From assembly GCA_017654735.1 (NCBI GenBank), contig JADPYG010000089.1, positions 1,002,001-1,066,000 of the forward strand: a stretch of 64,000 nt of DNA, read 5' to 3'. A program made the position numbers and the translations under genes. Below are positions 23,976 through 36,300 of this stretch, piece after piece (positions within the stretch are counted from its first letter, which is position 1; every line of letters starts with the position of its first letter). Source of the stretch: Vishniacozyma victoriae. Its lineage: Eukaryota > Basidiomycota > Tremellomycetes > Tremellales > Bulleribasidiaceae. Below the pieces are notes generated by a model. The model saw only the letters and a list, made by a program, of their open reading frames with translations. It searched no databases and was not told the DNA's origin.

Positions 23976-25519
23976 ATGCCACCCCTACCCCCCCTCCCTC
24001 CTCTATCAACATGGAAATCGAAATGGCCAAGATCAGTATTGAGGTACTCGATGGACAAGACCAATAGGAATTTCGAGGGTAGAGTCTTGATTGCGAATCG
24101 AAAGATTGCAGATGATTTCGTCAAGGCATTAAAGATTAGAAAGGGGGAGGTTGTGGTTGAAGCTTTCCCAGGTCCTGGGCTTCTCACAAGGGCACTGCTT
24201 AATGGTGGTACCTCGGAAGAAATCGATGGAAAGGAGGAGACGACGGATATGGAGAAACCCGCTGTGGTGGTTGCTTGTGAACCTTCACCTAGTCTCCTTG
24301 TTCAAGGGCTGGGAATGGGAGATGGGGATTTACCAGGTGAAATACCTGCTCGATTCGAATCGGAAGATTATGCGATATATCAATCTCAAATACATCAAAG
24401 TAATCATGAACCCCGATTATTATTATCGCCAAGTACACCTTACAGGTGGCCTACATTATCTCAATTAATCGCCAATCCGCTCGTTCATCCACATATACCC
24501 AAGTTTCAACCTCGAACGGCAGAGGACAAGCTGAGTAAGGAAGAAGAGGAAGTCGGAAAGAGACCTTGGAACGCGGATGAACCACCTATTACGATCGTTG
24601 CGCAGATGCCTCAGAGTGTTGCTGGGGATCAAATGGTGGCTCAGTGGATTGGAAGTTGTGCAGGTACTGGAGTCAAGGATCGGACTTGGATCTGGCAATG
24701 GGGTCGAATCAGGCTGGCTTTACTAGTAGGAAAGAATCAATACGATGTAAGTCCATTCAAATCTGTTCACGTAATTAACGATCTGATAAATAGCGATTAA
24801 TGGCTGGACCTGGAGAAGTGATTCATTGTAAATTATCAGTAATGACCCAAGCTCTATTCCGAGTCTCACCATTACCACCTTACCACCACGTATTCAATGT
24901 CGATAAATCATCCCATCGAATAGAGGATACACCTATAAAAGCCCCTCAATCGACCAAATCAAAAATAATAATCTCACCACCACCCCAAGCTCATCCACCT
25001 ACACAAACGTATCCAGACGATTTCTACCCAATCACAGTAGGGTTAATGAGACATACCGATATCCCATTACCTCGTCCTCAGATGTTGGGTGTCCTCCTTG
25101 AACCAAGGGTGGATTCCCCAATAAACCTCAAGAATAAAGATGAATGGGATTATGTGTTGAGGAAATGTTTCGTTACAGAAGCTCAAGGTATTCAAGCTGC
25201 TTTGAAGAATCTTGCATTTGGGGGAGAGGGGTTAATTGATAAGATTGAGTCGGAAGAGGAGGGGAGATTCAAGGGAAGACGCGTGAGGAGGGACAAGATC
25301 GTCAGGGATTTGACGGTAGAGGATTGGACTAGGATTGTGGATGTATTTGGGAAATGGGCGTTCAAGCCAGATGTAAGTCGCTTTCTCCTTCATCTACTTC
25401 CTCTTCTTTATCAGGCTTGCTTGGGATATAAGGTGACGCGGAACAAAGCTGATGACCAGAATCTCATCCTTGACTCTCGTCCAGGGGAAGATGCAATCCG
25501 TCAAATCGGGCAGGATTAA
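23976..25519 (+). CDS. Mitochondrial transcription factor B / rRNA adenine dimethyltransferase family protein
   Basis: Three exons (23976-24746, 24794-25372, 25460-25519) give 469 residues. The SAM-binding start of the KsgA/Dim1/mtTFB family is clear: NFEGRVLIANRKIADDFVKA, then VVVEAFPGPGLLTRALL (motif I, E-x-x-P-G-P-G). After a variable acidic insert come the domain's later elements (ITIVAQMPQSVAGDQMVAQW, RIRLALLVGKNQYD) and a helical C-terminal domain. Divergence from bacterial KsgA and the acidic insert favour the mitochondrial transcription factor (Mtf1/TFB) branch over an active rRNA methylase; this is inferred. The 87-nt last intron has no stop and keeps the frame, so its removal rests on splice signals (GTAAGT, GCTGATGACCAG). 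Confidence 0.75.
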
Positions 25520-25761
25520 GTCAGCCGACCTTTGTCGTCTGGTCACGTACCACCTGCATCGATCATCGCCAGCCGCTCAACGGGGAGCATGAAATGTCAC
25601 ATAACGAAAACCAACACATTAGTTGTACAACATCATAGCATAGCATATAGTTCAAATCGCATCATGTATCCCCATTCATCATCATCTCCCACTCATTACG
25701 CATAATGTCGATTCATTGTCTCTTATGAGGTTATACATATACAACGATACAGCAGCCCTGC

Positions 25762-26859
25762 CTACGAGCTGGGGTGATCTTTGATCCATTGCCTAATAGC
25801 CGTACTGCCCATTTTCAAATCTTTCAACTCTCCCTCATCATCCACATGATTCAAATCGCGAATCTTGATCCCCCCTTCAGCTCCCTGGTCTTTTTCACTT
25901 GATTGGGCAATACCCGGCTCAGCAGCAATTACATCAATAACCCAAACATCCAATATCCCCAGACCCTTCTCCTTTCTCTTCTTATTAACAGCCTCACCCC
26001 CACTGACAGTTTCCTTCGAAACGACAAGAGCCTGAATATCACCATCCCAAGCAGTTGGTCCGAATGGATCATGAATCTCCACCACATCCAACTCCACATT
26101 CGTTCCTTGTCTACTCAAAAAGTCTCTGGTGGTTCGTATACGTTCATCGAGAGGTTGGAGGAGTTGAGCATTTGATTTCGACTTTAGTAGGGATGGGGTC
26201 ATTACGCCCACGATGAGTTTGTGGGTTGTGAGGAATAGGGAGAGGTGTAAGAGGAGTTTATGGGCTGCGTGGAGATGATCGAATGTCCCACCTAGGGCTG
26301 TTGTTGCGTATCCTGCGCTATCGCTTGATGGTATCTCATGACTGTCGAAGGATAAATCCATGTTACCCAAATCGAGTTCGGAATTGGGAACTGTGTATCC
26401 CTCATGTGCCCCCAAGACTTGTGAAAGTCTGCGTCTGATTGGAAGATCCATAAACGCTATCATCAGCCCCATCTCTCGAGTACACTTACATCTCAGATTA
26501 ACAACCTTTACTTTCTTCCCTCCGAACCTCTTCTGTAAATCATACCCCTCAAATCCAACTTCTACATCCATCAATACCCTCCCTACACTCCATTGAGCAG
26601 CTGATAATGTCGCATACACTCTGCCTAAGAATTTCTGGAAGGTATGCCAATACTTCCTCGGCTCAGTCTGTAACTTTGCGTACAGGTCCCGACTTGATGA
26701 AGATGGCGTTGAGAATAGGATAGTACATGATTCCCTCGACTCTTGGGTTGTTCTGTAGACCAGATTGAGTATCGGCGTAGGATCCGACAGTAGACTAGGC
26801 GTAAAAGGCAGTGTCAACACCGTATGCTCAGCTGTCATCTTTGCTATACATGCATCCAC
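25762..26859 (-). CDS. CAB4: Phosphopantetheine adenylyltransferase (coenzyme A synthesis)
   Basis: A 365-codon frame, reduced to 354 residues if the 33-nt intron 26457-26489 is removed (GTAAGT ... CTGATGATAG, no stop, in frame). The nucleotidyltransferase signature GGTFDHLHAAHKLLL lies near residue 180. HKLIVGVMT, the KLLQPLDERIR-like segment and the eukaryotic PPAT motif ALVVSKET follow, with KMGSTAIRQWI at the end. The enzyme joins ATP and 4'-phosphopantetheine to give dephospho-CoA; in fungi it is a separate protein (Cab4). The N-terminal 170 residues form the usual divergent eukaryotic extension. MTAEHTVL at 26838 is an alternative start. The gene diverges from RPL10. Confidence 0.9.
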   Translation of the reverse strand: MDACIAKMTAEHTVLTLPFTPSLLSDPTPILNLVYRTTQESRESCTILFSTPSSSSRDLYAKLQTEPRKYWHTFQKFLGRVYATLSAAQWSVGRVLMDVEVGFEGYDLQKRFGGKKVKVVNLRCKCTREMGLMIAFMDLPIRRRLSQVLGAHEGYTVPNSELDLGNMDLSFDSHEIPSSDSAGYATTALGGTFDHLHAAHKLLLHLSLFLTTHKLIVGVMTPSLLKSKSNAQLLQPLDERIRTTRDFLSRQGTNVELDVVEIHDPFGPTAWDGDIQALVVSKETVSGGEAVNKKRKEKGLGILDVWVIDVIAAEPGIAQSSEKDQGAEGGIKIRDLNHVDDEGELKDLKMGSTAIRQWIKDHPSS

Positions 26860-27268
26860 TTAAACATCTATCATGATGCCAAGAGTAACCGGTGAATCCG
26901 GTGCCCCCCCACCTCATCAAAAGTGCCACACTCATCTACCCTCCACTTTTGTAATACCGCCAAACTCCGGCTTACTAAGTGTGAACGTGGCACTTTACTA
27001 ATGAGAGAGAGAGAGAGGGGGATTGATAATCCTAAGACTAAGTCAAGCGTTTCGTCACCTTCTTTATTCTTTGTACTTCAATCTATCAATTGTAAGTCAA
27101 GTCAAACAACGATCAGTAGCAGTCATGCAGTAGGGAGAGGGAGTAGTACTGGAACATCGTTGTCAGCGAGAATGAAAGGAGCGACCGGGGATGAATTGGG
27201 AGAAGAACTGGGAGACTGCTGCTTGATTATCAATCATCCATACATCATACTAATCATCAGTATCGAAG
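26860..27268. promoter_or_regulatory. Divergent promoter, CAB4 / RPL10
   Basis: About 410 bases. A simple (GA)n run (GAGAGAGAGAGAG, about 27003-27016) lies about 250 bases before the RPL10 start. No TATA box is obvious. The ORF at 26923-27288 crosses the RPL10 start in another frame and is not a gene. Confidence 0.35.
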
Positions 27269-28240
27269 ATGGGTCGACGTCCTTCTAGGTGTTACAGGTA
27301 CTGTAAGAACAAGCCGTACGTTCCCTCCTTGATCATATAACGACAGGAAACTGACAGTTCAGCTTCCCCAAGTCGCGATACAACCGTGGTGTTCCCGACC
27401 CAAAGATCAGGATTTTCGATCTAGGACGAAAGAGGGCCAACGTCAACGACTTCCCTTTCTGTTGTCATCTCGTTTCCGATGAGTACGAGCAACTTTCATC
27501 CGAAGCTTTGGAAGCCGCTCGAATTTGTGCCAACAAGTACATTGTCAAGACTGCCGGTAAAGAGGCATTCCACTTGAGGGTCAGGGTCCACCCTTTCCAC
27601 ATTGTCCGAATCAACAAGATGTTGTCCTGTGCCGGAGCCGATAGGTGAGTGATACCAAGATGGATGCTGAGATGCGTCAGCGTCGAAGCATTCCTCGAGG
27701 ACTTTGTTTAATGTCGTGTCGTATGCTGACAAACAGGCTTCAACAAGGTATGCGAGGAGCTTGGGGTAAGCCCTACGGATCCGTTGCCCGAGTCAACATG
27801 TTAGTCATTCCCTTTTCTTCACCTGTCCAGTTATCTTGATTTCTCCTCGCATCGCCCTCCGTTTCTCGACTCCGCTCGTGAAACTCACTAACAACCAGTG
27901 GCCAGGTCATCATGTCCATCCGATGCCGAGACCAGCACCGACCCGTCATCATGGAGGCTCTTCGACGAGCACGATACAAGTTCGCTGGAAGGCAAAAGAT
28001 CATCGTTTCCAAGAAGTGGGGTTTCACTTCCCTCGACAGGGCCGATTACGAGGCATTGAGGAGGGAGCACAAGGTTATGCCCGATGGAGCCTACGTCCAG
28101 GTATGTCAACCCGAGGCCATTAGGCCGAGGTTTCTCTCCTGCCGCATAGGCATCGTGGAACATATACTGATGATCAGTTCTTGAAGGCAAAGGGTCCCCT
28201 ACTTCCCAACCTCCGAACTGCCGAGACCAGGGCTATCTAA
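27269..28240 (+). CDS. RPL10: 60S ribosomal protein L10 (uL16)
   Basis: Five exons (27269-27315, 27363-27644, 27737-27799, 27899-28100, 28178-28240) encode 218 residues, the expected size for eukaryotic uL16. The start [20 protein letters not shown] and the internal [39 protein letters not shown] and [16 protein letters not shown] are diagnostic. The protein joins the 60S subunit late in the cytoplasm and contacts the tRNA sites. The 63-nt third exon covers the conserved [11 protein letters not shown] loop. Introns of 47-99 nt are longer on average than in neighbouring genes, as is common for ribosomal protein genes; I saw no convincing snoRNA in them. Confidence 0.97.
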
Positions 28241-29000
28241 GTGTATTCTCAGATGGATCATGAAACTCTGCAGGGATGGAATGTTGGATGTTGTATGCAT
28301 AGGCAGAGGCGATGCATAGGTGTTCATACAATTTTGGCTATTTGCATTTGAGGGAGAATTATACTCATCAGTGCAGCACTCGCGAAGGCGTTATCCTCTG
28401 CTACTGGAAACGTCATACATTAGTGGTAAAGTCACATTTCGTGCTCATTGTCGCGTCAGTATAGCTGTTGATAACTGCTACATGCTCAGCACTGAGCTCT
28501 CATTACCGGATCAGTTCCCATACATCGTATTCAGGATAGGAATCAGGACCGAATCAGCCGGTCACACAGCACCACTAGCTCAACATACAGCATAGAACCA
28601 ACCTGTCTCATATGAAGAGTTGCAATTATCAGACCCAATGCTCGTCGACTGTCGCGAAATCTGCTCGCTTGAATTCACTGTATAAACCGACCTGCCTTCG
28701 AGAATATGCTGTCAGAAGACGCGTTCACGAAGCCACCTAATCCCATGAAATCTAACCATTCTCACAATAGGATATCGTGAATCAATGCGAGTGAGGCTGC
28801 GACTCCCTGTATCCACGAGGTGCCAAAACCCAAGACACAATGTGATTACAGATCCTCACGGCCCATGCCTAATAATTGCAGTTCCATATAATCAGTCATC
28901 AACTCCAACTCCAGGTAACATCTCAAAGAAAGTCGCCGGCCTACCGGCCTTCCAATGATCCGCATATCATACAAGCTGCATAGTAACGCAACCCAAAACC
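28241..29000. other. Convergent 3' region between RPL10 and RPL28
   Basis: About 760 bases, long for a convergent gap here. A short duplication GATGTATGCATAGG-like / GATGCATAGG is seen near 28290-28320. Frames in it (for example 28320-28595) lack protein-like composition. Checked by eye for tRNA boxes and C/D snoRNA boxes; none convincing. Confidence 0.4.
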
Positions 29001-29802
29001 CTATGCGACGAGCTTAATGACACCTCCAGCCTCCTTGATCTTCTGCTCAGCGAGCCTGGAAACGAATCGGGTCTTGACAATGAATGGTCGGTCGAGACGT
29101 CCCTTACCGAGCTGGTTTATTAGTTTCCATCCTCAATATGTAAAAGGAAATAACGTACGAGCTTGAATTTACCGAGATGAGTGAGGTCGAGAACTGGGAC
29201 GGAACCTTCAGGGGCATCGGCCTTGGCTTCAGGTAGAGTGATGAGCTGTAAGTTAGTTCCTATCCTGCTTCCTTGATCCTCGTCCTTCGGACTATGAACG
29301 TACCTTGTCGATGTTGATGGTAGGTCGGAAGTAGTGGTTCCTCAATAGATGGTAGTGTCGCATACCGACTTTACCGAAGTAACCTGGATGGTACTGTTAT
29401 GTTAGTTGAATTCAGATTGTTTCGAGCTGGGCGGGCGAGAGCTGGTCGGGTCTGGTTTGGTCTGCTCTGATCTGTCTTTTCCCGTCCTTCTACTCATGTG
29501 CCAATGCCAGCTCCTGTCCTCCGTTCCTCCATCTACGTTCCTATCCTGAAATCTTCGTCCAAAATTTGACGCTCCTCCAATAATTCCGTCCATCCATTCA
29601 CAGACAGACCAGACCCATCCCAATACCCTCGCCTCGCTGCGCTCATCTTCAGGCGGCTCACCTTATCCATGTTAGTCCTGTGATGGTGCTGACCACCAGC
29701 AAGACCTCGACCACCGGGATGCTTCCTGTGCTTTCCTACACGTCCATGACCGGCTGAAACGTGACCCCTGTGCTTTCGGGTGTTGGAGAATCGGGTAGGC
29801 AT
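29001..29802 (-). CDS. RPL28: 60S ribosomal protein L28 (uL15, L27a)
   Basis: Four exons (29802-29662, 29393-29304, 29245-29159, 29111-29001) encode 142 residues. The start [20 protein letters not shown] with [13 protein letters not shown] is the uL15 signature, followed by [20 protein letters not shown] and the C-terminal [19 protein letters not shown]. The ATG directly follows a CCAG acceptor (GTTAGT donor at 29856, 54-nt leader intron), so translation starts at the first base of the second transcript exon. The first coding intron (29394-29661) is 268 nt, far above the local norm. The gene diverges from GCN1. Confidence 0.96.
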
Positions 29803-30332
29803 CTGGATATTAGTGCTGTATCTGACGTATGTATAGGTGGTTTATGCTAGACTAACCTTTGTCGAAGTTGACGGATGAAAGACCTTGATTCACTCACTGA
29901 GCATCCTACAAGGAGGAGCGGAGAAAGCGAGGGTGGAGGTAGATATTGCCGCTCAGGGCGAGTGTGGCAGTCGAAGATCGGAGAGGATTCGGCGTTAAGC
30001 GAATCAACCAGAATAAGAACCGATGATACCGTTGCCATGGAATAATAGTTCCGCTCGGATCCGGAGATCCCACTTGAGTCCGCCCCTGGAATCGAAGCGA
30101 GTGAATGACATCCCAAGTTAATTCAGACGATCACTATAGCGTTTAGCCTTACTCTTACTCTTACTCGATATCCTAAGCTGCTAGTCGGCTCTTCTTGTTT
30201 CGTACACAGTGAGTCCAACTGAGCATTTTTGGTCCTGCTTGGCCTGAGTGCAATCGTTTGGACAACAACACCTAATGCCAGATATCACTAAGTCGACAAC
30301 TTCGTAAACTCCCCCGTCAATCTCGTACGGGC
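29803..30332. promoter_or_regulatory. Divergent promoter and leaders, RPL28 / GCN1
   Basis: About 530 bases shared by a ribosomal protein gene and the GCN1 translation-stress gene. It includes the RPL28 leader intron (29803-29856) on the minus strand and, on the plus strand, a likely GCN1 leader intron (30209-30281: GTGAGT donor, CTAATGCCAG branch and acceptor). TTACTC is repeated three times at 30150-30167. Confidence 0.45.
30275..30307 (+). CDS. Possible 10-codon upstream ORF in the GCN1 leader
   Basis: ATG at 30275 opens a frame MPDITKSTTS that stops 25 bases before the GCN1 ATG. The ATG lies inside the CTAATG branch-like sequence of the proposed leader intron 30209-30281. The upstream ORF would therefore exist only in transcripts that keep that intron, or that start inside it. 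Whether it is translated is unknown. Confidence 0.3.
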   Translation: MPDITKSTTS

Positions 30333-33300
30333 ATGGCCCCATCTGAGAAAGTCGGTTCCTGGCTTTCAGAAAATAAGTCAGCGGAAGCATACGATTCGGG
30401 ATCAGCATCAGAAGCAGAAAGTTCAAAAGATGCAGTAAATGGAAATAGCAAGGAGAAGAGGGAGGAAATTGATTGGAATGATGTATTAGGACGGATCAGG
30501 TTGGGAGTCGCTGATAAATCGCCTAAGAGGAGGCAGGCGTTTATTGCGAGGAACTTATATGTTAACGAGGATTGTGAGTTACTTCTGACTTGTGGAATGG
30601 GGTTTGGGGACTGATGATAGCTCCTCCTGTTGAACATTTACCTTCGATCGTTTCGTCTTTACTGGCTGTCCTTGGACTATCAAGTGATCCGGCACAGATT
30701 GATGATATCGTCCCTGTCCTGATTGAGTTGGTCAAGAGGGATGAGGCTACAGGAGGGAAGCTTGGAGACAAGTTGGTGAAATGGTTACAGATTGAAGGGG
30801 ATAAAGCTGCGAATTCAACAAAAGCATCAACGCCAGCTGGATTATTACCATACACATTCCTCAACCTCGCTTTACTCCAGGAATTGAATCGGTCACGAGA
30901 TACATTCAGTACCAGTACGACATTCACCGACCTCATCAATTCCCTCGCTTTACTTACCGATGCCATCGAAGCTCGAGAGACGGATCCTTCTACTTCTACT
31001 CTACATCCCTCGGCCAAGATTACTCGTTTCAGGCGAAAAGTAGGGATTAGAATATGGAGGACTATTCGAGATATCCGAGAATCTATCCCTACCATCATCG
31101 ACACCTTGACGAAATCAAGTACACCCAAATCAGCAGTCTTACTACGACACGTCATTGGTGTATGTCTCCGACTCAAGTCATCAGTCAAGAGACCTTTGAA
31201 TGGTAGGGAGACTGTAGAAGGGAGTAAAGGAAAGATTGTGGATTGGTATACCACCAATGTATTGGGATCTAAGGTTGTTGTGCCTAGGCACACGAGTGGG
31301 GCGTTGAACGAGTTCCATAAGGAGTTTACGGATATTGAGACTTTATCTGGAAAGATCTTGCCAACGGCAGAGAAGATGTTGTTGAGGTCTCCTGAGGTCG
31401 CTCTTGACTGTGAGTTACAATCCTCCTTGTTGGCGGTATGCTGATGGGCAGTAACTTCCGACCTCCTATCCGGACTACCGTATGATTTATCATCCATCCT
31501 ACCCGGTAAACTAGTCACTGCGGCTTTATCAGCGTCAAAATCGTCCAACCCTGATACTCGATCAAAATCCCTTCACCTTATGGAAGTCATCTCGCAGAAA
31601 TGCGAAGATACATCAATCCAATCAAGGATCGTCACCGAGATCTTGTCGCTCCCAAAGACAGGAAAAACGACTAGTCCAGAACATCGAATTGTTTTATTCC
31701 AAATGACCGCCCTCTTCCCTGTCAACGATACTACCTCGTCCATTGTTGTCGATACCTTACCTGGATTATGTACGAAGGAAGGAAACGATCATGCCCTTCA
31801 AGCACTATGCGGAGCGCTCATCCCCCATCTTTCTCATTCGCTTACTTCAAATACCCCTATCGCTTCCTCTGCGGTATTGGCAAAAGAGTTGGGATCGACA
31901 AAATTATCAGCAAGGAGGGCGTTGGCAAATGCAGTAGGAGAATCTATTTGGATCGTCCACTCTCGCCAATCGCAATTTTCGAATGAAGGTGAAAAGTTGT
32001 TGGAAACAATCATGCCAGGCTTGGAAACTGCCTTGACTACATCCTCAACGAATCAACCGGCAAACAGTACAGGTTTCTTGGAGGGATACGTCGGCGTCGC
32101 TCTCTCCCTTGGCCCACTTCACACTACCCCTTCCGCCTCCAAACTTGCTCAAGTACCTGCTTTGGCAGATATTCTGGCTGTATCGCCCAAACCATCTTTC
32201 GTCCTCAACGATAAAATCTATACCCGACTCCCAGCACCTGAAGATGAGAAATGGTTACTGAGATGTCTGGAGGGAATCATCAATCGTCTTGGACGAAAAG
32301 TCGAAAAGGACGATGCTGCGAAATTAGCTGTCGGCTCGACATTAATCCATTTGGCATTCGAAAGTAAATCATCTGAAATCAGGCGAATCACCACTACCTC
32401 AATTTCGGATCTAGCAAAAGCGCATCCGCGATTGATTAGTCATCTCATTCGAGATTCATTGAGACATTGGCTGCAAGTCCAAGACGCCCGTGCGCCCAAG
32501 ATTCGAAAAGCAGACGAGGAGGAAATTGTTGAATCGAAATCAAGAGATATTGGGAAACTCCTATCGGCGGTATTCCACCATTCCAACACTTCCAATACCG
32601 ATAAAGCAATATGTGAAGATATCGCCGTCGACTATATCGTCCTAGCCCACCACCCCGAAATCAACGAGGACGCTCAAGTCTCTTGGATCGCATTGGTACA
32701 GAGTCTAGGATTGGATCCAGCGACAGTAGCAGTGGATAAGAGGACAAGGATCTTGGAGAGTCTATGGGACGCTGCTTCTGCTCCTCCTACCGATCCTAGA
32801 CTTGCTGAAGCCGCTTATCGAGCTATTACAACACTCGCCTTCGTTCAGCCTGAGATTTACGTTCAGGCTGTTCTTGAGAAATTGCAAGATGACTTGGATC
32901 CTGCTTCACTTGATTTCATTGGATTAGAAGAGAGGGGTATCTGGGCTTCACCACCTGATCAACTCTTTGTTGATGGTACGTCCCCTTCCTCTTACCCGTC
33001 ATGACGAGGCTAACAAACAGTCCTAGCTCCAAAGAAGGATAACAACGAAAACAAGAACTCTAAAAACTACGCAACAGAGAAATGGGAACAAGAAATCAGA
33101 GATTCCATAGCCGCCAAGAAAGCTTCTCAACCCGGAAACGTCAAACTCTCAAAAGCCGATCAAGCACTAGTAGCAGCTCAGAAAACGAAAGAGGCCGAAA
33201 CCCGCACCCGAATCTCTGTCACCCAAGCTCGATTAGTAAGGGGAGTAGAATTGATCAAGTGCCTTGTGGCATCTAATTCGGAACATGTCGCTAGACATTT

Positions 33301-36300
33301 GAGGGTCATGGCGGAATGTATGTTGGCTAGTGTTTTTGGAAGGGGTAGTTTCCTTGTCGATAAGAGTATCTTTAGGGTTTTCTTGGTTAGTTCTTTCTTC
33401 ACCGTATGATGGGGGAAGGCTGATTGATAGTCACTTGGATCACTTGCTCATGATCGATTGGGAGAATATCGAAGAATGTTGGCTGCTGCCATTTTGAGGA
33501 GTCATGATACACCTTTCGTTCACGATGATTATCTGCAAGAGGGCAAAGCTGGTATGTCCTCTCTCTCCACTCTCTTACCCTTGTCGTTCAGTCTCCCTCC
33601 CCCAATTGTGACGAAAATGTTCGCCCTATGAAGTCACAAGCTAATGACCAGAACTCGTCACTCGACTCCTCCATCAGGTCGATTTCGTAGCTCAACAAAC
33701 TCCACTCGATAGTACCACCTACGGACTCGCTAGTATGTTACTAAGTCAGGTTACTGCCCTTGGAGGAATTGGAACCGAGCCGAATTCCGACGAGGCGCAG
33801 GAACAATTGACTCTTGCTGTTAGTATCACTGGAGCTTGTGTTGGTGAATGTAAGTCATTTCCATCTCGTCACATGATCAAGCAAGAGATATGATGGTAGG
33901 AGGGAACGTGGTGCTGACGAGTAGTCTCTGACCAGAATTACCCCCGATTGGAAACTATCAGGGATCTACTTCGAATGATCACTACCTACCCCCGTCTCGG
34001 CAAGGAAGCTGCCCAATCCCTGATCGATTTAGGAGACGCTATCAAAGATGTCGCCTCTGTCATTGAAGTCCAGGGTCTAGTCGATGGTACTTTGTCAAAG
34101 GATTTGACAGTTCGGAAAGCCGCCTTGGAAGCTCTTCAACCTGTCGATATGACTGAGCTTGATTACTCTGAGGAGATCTGGATTGCAGTCCATGATGCCG
34201 ATGAGCAGAATGCTAAACTTGCATTACATCTTTGGGATGATAATGGTTTGGATCTGCCCGAGACGTTCCTGACTACTCTGCCCAAGTACCTTGGTATGTC
34301 TCCCTTGAAACGGATAAGATGATATGCTGATGGTAGCTCACGAGAGCTCTGCTGTCAGGATCAGTACTGCCGGTGCGATCGCCGAGGCTGTTCAGCAGTA
34401 CCCCGCCCAGATTGAACCCACAGTCAATGAGCTACAGGCAATGTACGCCGATAAAGCAAGGATGCTTCAACCTGAATACGATCGATTCGTAGGTCTCTCC
34501 CCGCTGCTTTGCATAGTGACTGATGAAAAGGGAATGATAATCCCCGAAACAGTAAACCGAACCGATCCCTACGAAGCAAGAGTAGCAATAGCCCTGTCAT
34601 TCGAACGACTCGCTCCCCTCATGTCCGATGCCCTAGTCGACCCAGTCTTCGAATTCTTTGTCGTCAAGGAAGCACTTGGTGATCGACACGGAGCAGTTAG
34701 GAGGGGGATGTTGGATGCGGCTACTGCTATTATTGATTTACACGGTCAGAAATCCGTTGCGGAATTAATGAAGATGTTTGAAGAGTATCTTGGTAGGAGT
34801 GGACCTTCGAGTGAAACTGCGGATTATATCAAAGAAGCTGTTGTCATTGTATGTCCCCTCCCTACTCCACCCTACATTGGCTGATGATAGCTCTTTGGTC
34901 GACTTGCTCGACATCTGGATACTGCCGATGAACGTATTCCAAAGGTCGTCGATCGATTGATCGAAGCTCTCAACACACCATCCGAATTGGTTCAATCGGC
35001 TGTCGCCGACTGTCTACCCCCATTAGTCCAGGACATGGGCGAAGAAGTCGAATATCTAGTCGATAAACTTTTCTCCAACCTCACTACTGGCGCCAAATAC
35101 GCAGCAAGGCGAGGAGCAGCATACGGTCTAGCCGGTATCATCAAGGGTCGAGGTCTCCAATCGCTCAAGGAATACGAGCTTATGGATAAATTGGTCGAAG
35201 CGGCTGAAGATAAAGCATCCTATCAATCCCGACAAGGAGCTTTGTTTGCTTTCGAAACCCTCTCTGGAACTCTTGGGAAATTGTTCGAACCCTACATTAT
35301 CTCAATCATTCCGTTATTGCTTGTGTTGTTTGGAGATGGAAATGCGGATGTTCGAGAGGCGGTACAAGATTCGAGTCGGGTCATCATGTCTAGGATTAGT
35401 GGGCATTGTGTCAAGCTCATGCTACCTACGCTTTTGGGCGGTTTGGATGAGAAGCAGTGGAGGACAAAGAAGGGTTCTATCGAGCTGCTTGGGTATGTCC
35501 TCATACATTTCGAGTGATGAAGCTGACAAATAGTGCAATGGCCTTCTGTGCTCCTCGACAATTATCGCTTTCCCTACCAACTATCATCCCTCACTTGACA
35601 GGGGTCATTAATGATTCCCACGCCCAAGTCAAATCTGCCGCCAACGCCTCACTCAAGCGATTCGGTGAAGTCCTCAGTAACCCCGAAATCAAGGCTCTTC
35701 AAAGTGTCTTGATGAAGGCCCTAGCGGATCCTACAGCAAACATCAACAAAGCCCTCACGTCCCTCCTGAAGACTTCATTCGAACATTACCTCGATGCTCC
35801 CTCTCTCGCTCTCGTCATGCCCATCATTGATCGTGGATTGAAGCAGAGAAGTTCAGAGATCAAGAGGAAATCAGTTCAGATTGTCGGTAACATGGCCTCT
35901 CTCACTGAGGCTAGGGATTTAACACCGTACCTCGACCAACTCATGCCTCTACTTCACGAGGTTCTTGTCGATCCAGTTCCCGAAGCTCGAGCTACCGCCG
36001 CTAAATCATTGGGTACATTGGTGGAACGATTGGGAGAACCTTCATTCCCTGAATTGGTCAATCAACTCATGTCGGTCTTGAGGTCCGATACGGGCGGTAT
36101 TGATCGACAAGGATCTGCTCAAGGTCTATCAGAGGTCTTGTCAGCTTTGGGTATGGAGAGGATGGAAGGTTTGTTGCCTGAGGTTATCACCAACACTTCC
36201 TCACCAAGGGCATATGTCAGAGAGGGATTCATTTCCCTACTGGTCTATCTCCCCGCTACATTCGGTCACCGATTCGCACCCCATCTCGGACGAGTTATTC

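Noticed and set aside
27645..28177. snoRNA genes in RPL10 introns
   Set aside because: Looked for C/D box pairs and H/ACA tails; only isolated CTGA and weak GTGATA matches were found.
30562..31548. 328-codon antisense ORF opposite GCN1 exon 2
   Set aside because: It mirrors a well-supported HEAT-repeat coding exon; its composition is that expected from reading the opposite strand, and it has no independent motif.
34489..34530. Segment VGLSPLLCIVTDEK as part of GCN1
   Set aside because: It is bounded by GTAGGT and CTGATGAAAAG and interrupts a conserved region; treated as an in-frame intron, not as coding.
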